Shown here: positions 6,287-9,797 of the stretch, piece by piece
How the letters are laid out: each line of letters begins with the position of its first letter
Numbering within the stretch: the first letter of the stretch is position 1
Source: Chitinophagaceae bacterium UBA2789
Lineage (GTDB): Bacteria > Bacteroidota > Bacteroidia > Chitinophagales > Chitinophagaceae
Length of the DNA: 9,797 bases
Reading direction: 5' to 3'
Assembly: GCA_002352145.1 (NCBI GenBank)
Contig: DEHX01000146.1
Location: 1-9,797 of the forward strand
Made by a program: the position numbers and the translations under genes
Notes under the pieces: generated by a model
What the model saw: the letters and a program-made list of their open reading frames with translations, nothing else
What the model was told of the DNA's origin: nothing
Database searches by the model: none

Positions 6287-6727
6287 TTAACTAAAAGCAT
6301 CCCTGTTGATATCATAGTCGTCAGGAGGCAGTTCTTTATCTTTTCCGTTCGTTATTTCCCTTCCATGATTATTCTGTTGCTGCAGGGTCCAGCTGTCGGT
6401 CATGGTTGTTTCAAGCCATAGGTTGCCAGATTTTCTAAAGACCTGAACAGCAAGGTTGAATTTGTCTTTAAACAATTTTTCCAGTTCATTAACTTTCATA
6501 TCATCCTCGATCTCAATGATACCGTCTTTCAGTGAAAGATTACTGTCGCCCAGTTTACGGTTATGCGGGATGATCTGTTTTACGGAAAAGTCTGACCGGG
6601 AAAAGGACTTATTATTAAAGAACTCAATTTTCAGGAATGGAAATGCACTGTTGAAATCCTTTTGGATTTCACTAATCAGCCGCTCAGGTGCAATTCGCAA
6701 TTCCATATTCACTGAATTAGTAAACAT
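6287..6727 (-). CDS. Conserved hypothetical protein of Bacteroidota type, 146 residues
   Basis: I know this protein type from Bacteroidota genomes as an uncharacterised conserved protein but can assign no function or domain name. It has no signal peptide, no membrane segment and no cysteine, so it should be cytoplasmic and soluble. The N-terminal part (8-40) is an amphipathic helix followed by FPFLKIEFF. A beta/alpha segment around 69-95 contains DDMKVNELEKLFKDKF. The best-conserved part in my memory is residues 96-122, running from VFRKSGNLWLETT to SWTLQQQNNHG. The C-terminal tail is polar and acidic and looks disordered. The ATG at 6725-6727 was used, but the ATG at 6704-6706 (giving MELRIAPERL) is equally plausible. 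The 177-bp upstream gap holds a CRP/FNR-type dyad. It lies upstream of hsp20 on the same strand, with no terminator recognised between them. Confidence 0.85.
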   Translation of the reverse strand: MFTNSVNMELRIAPERLISEIQKDFNSAFPFLKIEFFNNKSFSRSDFSVKQIIPHNRKLGDSNLSLKDGIIEIEDDMKVNELEKLFKDKFNLAVQVFRKSGNLWLETTMTDSWTLQQQNNHGREITNGKDKELPPDDYDINRDAFS

Positions 6728-6881
6728 AGTTTAATGAAATAACAAATACCGGCTCAGTATGCCCGAAGCTTCCTTGTTTTATTCTTAACAACAGTATTGA
6801 TGTGGGCATAAAGAGAAGGTTATTTATGACGAAGCTAACCTCCTGCTTAGCGGATGTGAATGATGCAAATAATACAACAAG

Positions 6882-6895
6882 ATGATTTTCATCAC
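6882..6895. promoter_or_regulatory. CRP/FNR-type dyad in the gap before the conserved hypothetical gene
   Basis: On the minus strand this reads GTGAT-GAAA-ATCAT, a perfect TGAT-N4-ATCA core. It lies about 160 bp before the conserved hypothetical start and about 10 bp after the end of the S4 gene. No -7 element lies at the spacing seen for the other sites. The nearest candidate, TATTATTTG at 6866-6874 on the minus strand, would put the dyad too close, so this could be a repressor site or a chance match. Confidence 0.35.
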
Positions 6896-6904
6896 TGAGG
6901 AGAG

Positions 6905-7288
6905 TCATTCAAAAAACTCATCAAGGTCACGTCTTTGTTTTTTGGTAGGACGTCCAACTTTACTTAACCGCTTTCCGGTATGGAAACTGGCCGCCTGGAA
7001 TTGCAGCCTTTGCAATTCTTCTTCTGGAGTAATATCAATATAATAGTTGATGGCTTCGCTATAGGCAACCCTTTTATGCAGCAGGCCGGTAACTTTAATC
7101 CGCCATCTTTTGGCTTCCGTTTTTATTTCATACTCATCGCCAATATTTACATTCTTTGCAGCCTTTGCCTGCACTCCTTCATATTTTACTTTACCGGTAT
7201 CGCAGGCGGCAGCAGCGGCTGTTCTTGTTTTAAACAGTCGGATTGACCAGAGGTATTTATCAAGCCGTAATTTTTCTTTGGAAGACAT
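6905..7288 (-). CDS. hslR: S4-domain RNA-binding protein, Hsp15 (HslR) family
   Basis: The 127-residue protein matches the layout of E. coli Hsp15, which binds free 50S subunits carrying a nascent chain and helps recycle them after stalled translation. The S4 RNA-binding domain (about residues 7-70) starts with LRLDKYLWSIRLFKTR and continues with a GKVKYEG turn. A helical middle part follows. The basic C-terminus GRPTKKQRRDLDEF (112-125) is characteristic of this family. The ATG at 7286-7288 was chosen. An in-frame TTG at 7292-7294 would add two residues and is unlikely. The start codon lies 5 bp beyond the T-run of the terminator that ends the upstream dipeptidase gene. Transcription must therefore start inside or very near that terminator, or depend on readthrough. 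Enzymatic activity is not expected. Confidence 0.92.
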   Translation of the reverse strand: MSSKEKLRLDKYLWSIRLFKTRTAAAAACDTGKVKYEGVQAKAAKNVNIGDEYEIKTEAKRWRIKVTGLLHKRVAYSEAINYYIDITPEEELQRLQFQAASFHTGKRLSKVGRPTKKQRRDLDEFFE

Positions 7289-7292
7289 ATTC

Positions 7293-7328
7293 AAAAATAA
7301 AAAACCTCATCAAAAAGATGATGAGGTT
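7293..7328 (-). terminator. Rho-independent terminator of the dipeptidase gene
   Basis: Arms 7303-7311 (AACCTCATC on the plus strand) and 7320-7328 (GATGAGGTT) pair perfectly over 9 bp with an eight-base loop. On the minus strand the stem is followed by TTTTATTTTT at 7302-7293. It lies 24 bp after the dipeptidase stop codon and ends almost on the hslR start codon. Confidence 0.85.
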
Positions 7329-7351
7329 CTAAAAGTAAAAGAAGTTTACGT

Positions 7352-8719
7352 TTATGATTCAGCAAAATACTTATGGAAATAGGGAATAGTTTCAATGCCC
7401 TTAAAATAATTTTCGATATTATATTTTTCATTTGGGCTATGAAGATTGTCATTGTCTAACCCGAAGCCCATAAAAACTATTTTAACACCAAGTTCCTTTT
7501 CTAAAATGGAGCAGATCGGAATACTTCCACCGCCACGAACAGGGATCGGGGTTTTCCCAAAAGTGGTTTCCAGTGCTTTGGAAGCTGCTTTATAACCTTT
7601 GCTGTCGATTGGTGTCAGGTAAGGTTCACCTCCATGGTGCAATTCAGCTTTTACTTCAACAGAGGGAGGAGCAACAGATTTAAAATAGTTAAGCAATACC
7701 TCAGTCATTTTATGAGAGGATTGGTTAGGTACCAAACGGGCAGAAATTTTTGCGTAGGCCTTTGAAGGCAGAACCGTTTTAGCCCCTTCGCCGGTATAGC
7801 CACCCCATATGCCATTTAATTCAAGAGTAGGGCGGATGCCGGTTCTTTCGTAAGTAGTATAACCTTTCTCTCCCCATAACTCTTTTACTCCTAATTCGTC
7901 TTTATATTCCTGCTCATTATATGGGGCTTTGTTCAACATATCCCTTTCTTCTTTTGAAGCCACCAAAACATCATCATAGAAACCCGGGATGGTGATGTGG
8001 TTATTCTCATCATGACAGGAAGCGATCATTTTAGCCAGGATGGTAATCGGGTTGGCCACAGCACCACCATAGGTACCACTGTGCAGGTCACGGTTGGCAC
8101 CGGTAACTTCTACCTGTATATAGCTTAGGCCTCTCATTCCAACATCCAGTGAAGGATTTTCCATGCTGAGAAGGGCACTGTCGCTGATCAGTATCACATC
8201 ACATTTCAGCAGGTCTTTATGTGCTGCTACAAAAGAGCCCAGGTTGGGAGAACCCACTTCTTCTTCGCCTTCTATCAGAAATTTGATATTGGTGTTCATG
8301 CTGTTGGTCTGCGTCATTATTTCCAGCGCCTTTACATGCATATAAAACTGGCCTTTGTCATCTGCGGATCCCCTCGCAAATATTTTACCGTCTTTTATAA
8401 CAGGTTCAAACGGCCCGCTATGCCAAAGTTCAAGTGGCTCTGGTGGCTGTACATCATAGTGTCCATAGACAAGTACTGTTGGTTTTGAGGAGTCAATTAT
8501 TTTTTCACCATAAACCACCGGGTGACCAGCTGTGGGCATAACCTCAGCTTTATCGCATCCGGCTGCCAGCAGGCTTTTTTTCACTGCTTCGGCACATTTC
8601 AACATATCATCTTTATGTTCGCTTTTGGCACTGACAGAGGGTATTCGCAAAAGGTCAAGCATTTCGTTCAGGAAACGGTCTTTATTTTTCTCCTGGTATT
8701 CTTTCCATGTTTGTGACAT
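7352..8719 (-). CDS. M20-family metallodipeptidase (carnosinase/CNDP2-like)
   Basis: This 455-residue protein is a cytoplasmic di-zinc peptidase that splits dipeptides or releases terminal residues from short peptides. Metal and catalytic residues are visible by family comparison: His87 and Asp89 in GHYDVQP, bridging Asp120 in GSADDKG, catalytic Glu153 and ligand Glu154 in EGEEEVGS, Asp180 in ISDS and His427 in NLHSPNEKY. The lid/dimerisation domain (about 195-365) includes the substrate-contacting HSG at 213-215. Length agrees with the roughly 450-475 residues usual for the family, and no signal peptide is present. The ATG at 8717-8719 begins MSQTWKEYQ, typical of the family. The reading frame stays open for 88 more codons upstream, but that part is antisense to the neighbouring plus-strand gene and resembles no peptidase. 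The exact substrate cannot be told. It is probably transcribed alone, since a terminator follows. Confidence 0.96.
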   Translation of the reverse strand: MSQTWKEYQEKNKDRFLNEMLDLLRIPSVSAKSEHKDDMLKCAEAVKKSLLAAGCDKAEVMPTAGHPVVYGEKIIDSSKPTVLVYGHYDVQPPEPLELWHSGPFEPVIKDGKIFARGSADDKGQFYMHVKALEIMTQTNSMNTNIKFLIEGEEEVGSPNLGSFVAAHKDLLKCDVILISDSALLSMENPSLDVGMRGLSYIQVEVTGANRDLHSGTYGGAVANPITILAKMIASCHDENNHITIPGFYDDVLVASKEERDMLNKAPYNEQEYKDELGVKELWGEKGYTTYERTGIRPTLELNGIWGGYTGEGAKTVLPSKAYAKISARLVPNQSSHKMTEVLLNYFKSVAPPSVEVKAELHHGGEPYLTPIDSKGYKAASKALETTFGKTPIPVRGGGSIPICSILEKELGVKIVFMGFGLDNDNLHSPNEKYNIENYFKGIETIPYFHKYFAES

Positions 8720-8803
8720 AAAATTAGTTTTTAGGGATGACGAAGATAAGCAGGAAGAGCTTATTTCTGCCTGAGGTTTTTGACAGCCGAACCTGATCTG
8801 TAT

Positions 8804-8821
8804 ATACCCGGCTCTGGGTAT
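8804..8821. repeat. Short inverted repeat in the divergent dipeptidase/membrane-protein gap
   Basis: ATACCC at 8804-8809 and GGGTAT at 8816-8821 form perfect six-base arms around a six-base GGCTCT spacer. It lies in the 136-bp divergent gap and is centred about 30 bp before a -7-like TACATTTA (8843-8850) for the plus-strand gene. It may be an operator for an unknown regulator. It does not match the TGAY-N4-RTCA dyads. Confidence 0.3.
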
Positions 8822-8855
8822 GCAGGGATCAATCAAATTATCTACATTTAGCATT

Positions 8856-9428
8856 ATGAAAGCCGTACGGTCGATAATTACAGTGTCACTGGTTCTGTTT
8901 AGCCTGTCAGCTATGGCTGATGCAGGATTTTCTATCCGCAGGCGAACGGCACCCAGCCAAATTACATTTGAAGGAACCGGCAATCTTGCCGGTTATAAAT
9001 TGCTCTTGGTACAATACTCTTTATATGGAGAGGATACATTGTTCAGGAATCCTTTTATCAACCGAAGAGATACGATAACTGACAGTTACAAAATAGTTAT
9101 ACAGGATGGGGGAAAGAGATGGGATGAATCTGATCGGTATTTACATTTTGCGCTGGCCAAAACAGATTCGGCCGGAACCGTGACGGACACCTTTACTGTG
9201 TACATGAAAAAGTGGAATTACCACATGCTTATTACCGGTGAAAAGGGAGGAAAGCTTGAATACAAAATGAAGAAAACAAAAGCCTATTTTGATTATACGG
9301 TCATTGCTGATGATGAGTCTGGGAATAATGGCCGGATCAACCGTTGGATATTTATTCTGTGTTCTTTAGCAGGGCTTGTGCTTTTGATATTACTATTCCT
9401 GAAACGAAAAACTATAAAACCGGCTTAG
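8856..9428 (+). CDS. Exported single-pass membrane protein of unknown function
   Basis: I do not recognise a family. The 190-residue protein starts with a clear signal peptide (residues 1-21, likely cleavage after SAMA). A beta-rich region of about 140 residues follows, with no cysteine before the C-terminal membrane segment and several charged and aromatic strands. A single hydrophobic segment at about 164-182 is followed by the positively charged tail KRKTIKPA. The expected topology is a periplasmic domain anchored by one C-terminal helix. The ATG at 8856 was chosen because it gives a standard signal peptide. An in-frame upstream ATG at 8820 would add 12 residues that spoil it. A -7-like TACATTTA at 8843-8850 would leave almost no leader. 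The small membrane protein gene begins 13 bp after the stop, which suggests an operon. Confidence 0.8.
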   Translation: MKAVRSIITVSLVLFSLSAMADAGFSIRRRTAPSQITFEGTGNLAGYKLLLVQYSLYGEDTLFRNPFINRRDTITDSYKIVIQDGGKRWDESDRYLHFALAKTDSAGTVTDTFTVYMKKWNYHMLITGEKGGKLEYKMKKTKAYFDYTVIADDESGNNGRINRWIFILCSLAGLVLLILLFLKRKTIKPA

Positions 9429-9441
9429 GCCTTATTTGCAT

Positions 9442-9747
9442 ATGCCATTGATCATTGCACTTTTTGGTTTTTTTATAATTAAAGGGATTTTCCAACTGCC
9501 TTTTTACCTGCGGCAGTGGAAAGCATCGCTGCTAGTGGCACTACTCACCAGTTTGACAGTTGTGCCGTTCATTACCATATTGTACCACGAAACTTCTTTT
9601 GATTTCACCATAGTCTATGCAGGAATGATATTACTCGATATTATTGTATTAAACTTATTGGTGCTAAACAACTGGTGGAAAGCAATACCGGCAGCCTTAA
9701 TTGTCAATACGATTGCTATTCTGTACTTTTTCATTGGAAATGGTTAA
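9442..9747 (+). CDS. Small polytopic membrane protein of unknown function
   Basis: I do not recognise a family. The 101-residue product is almost wholly hydrophobic, with about four predicted membrane helices near residues 2-20, 28-48, 55-75 and 80-98. Short polar turns (YLRQWK, YHETSFD, NNWWK) separate them. No catalytic or binding motif is seen. The ATG at 9442 was preferred to an in-frame TTG at 9436. It lies 13 bp after the preceding signal-peptide protein and runs in the same direction, so the two are probably cotranscribed and may work together at the membrane. Another start may follow 21 bp downstream. Confidence 0.72.
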   Translation: MPLIIALFGFFIIKGIFQLPFYLRQWKASLLVALLTSLTVVPFITILYHETSFDFTIVYAGMILLDIIVLNLLVLNNWWKAIPAALIVNTIAILYFFIGNG

Positions 9748-9768
9748 TCAGAATTAAAATTTACATAC

Positions 9769-9797
9769 ATGCTCAGATTTTTTTTGGATATGCCACC
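9769..9797 (+). CDS. Possible start of a further gene, cut by the window edge
   Basis: An ATG at 9769-9771 opens a frame beginning MLRFFLDMP that stays open to the window edge, 21 bp after the preceding stop and on the same strand. Only nine codons are visible. The spacing fits a third operon member, but the sequence is too short to identify. Confidence 0.3.

Noticed and set aside
8185..8196. TGAT-CAGT-ATCA match inside the dipeptidase gene
   Set aside because: It lies deep in coding sequence with no promoter nearby, and about one chance match is expected in this amount of DNA.
8720..8983. 88-codon N-terminal extension of the dipeptidase frame
   Set aside because: It overlaps the signal peptide coding region of the opposite-strand gene, has no peptidase similarity, and the internal ATG at 8717-8719 gives a standard family N-terminus.
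1..9797. CRISPR array, tRNA/rRNA genes, insertion sequences
   Set aside because: No regularly spaced repeats, no tRNA-like cloverleaf or rRNA motif and no transposase or terminal repeats were seen.

Overview
The window looks like a chromosomal segment of a Bacteroidota bacterium, probably close to the Chitinophagaceae. Support comes from the protein flavour (a Sec-exported lipoprotein-type NosZ, a conserved Bacteroidota hypothetical protein), weak Shine-Dalgarno sequences, promoter -7 elements of the TAnnTTTG type and a moderate, AT-leaning composition. No lineage marker is present, so the placement is an inference.

Left part (1-1740, minus strand): the 3'-truncated clade II nitrous oxide reductase gene nosZ, preceded by a monohaem cytochrome c lipoprotein that probably donates its electrons. 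Middle (1927-5636, plus strand): an Rrf2 regulator with the three cysteines expected of a NsrR/IscR-type Fe-S sensor, the di-iron repair protein Ric (ScdA/YtfE), a soluble PAS histidine kinase, and an unusual response regulator made of a receiver domain fused to a CRP/FNR-type module. A strong, probably bidirectional terminator ends this block. Right part (minus strand, 5695-8719): Hsp20, a conserved hypothetical protein, an Hsp15-type S4 protein and an M20 dipeptidase. The end (8856-9797, plus strand) holds a signal-peptide/single-TM protein, a small polytopic membrane protein and possibly the start of a third gene, none of known function.

The most interesting signal is regulatory. A scan by eye for TGAY-N4-RTCA, the CRP/FNR-type dyad, finds five copies in about 1 kb of non-coding DNA and only one in about 8.7 kb of coding DNA. 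Two lie between the cytochrome and Rrf2 genes, one is before ric, one before hsp20 and one before the conserved hypothetical gene. At the cytochrome and ric promoters the dyad centre is exactly 29.5 bp from the T that opens a Bacteroidota -7 element, which puts it near -41, the class II activator position. The adjacent receiver-CRP protein keeps the Glu and Arg of the recognition helix expected to read TGA/TCA half-sites, but has lost the cAMP-binding residues. The partner kinase has all three of its cysteines in one CX3CX2C cluster. The proposal, which is inference, is a phosphorylation-controlled CRP-type regulator that joins N2O respiration, NO damage repair and a small heat-shock protein in one local regulon.
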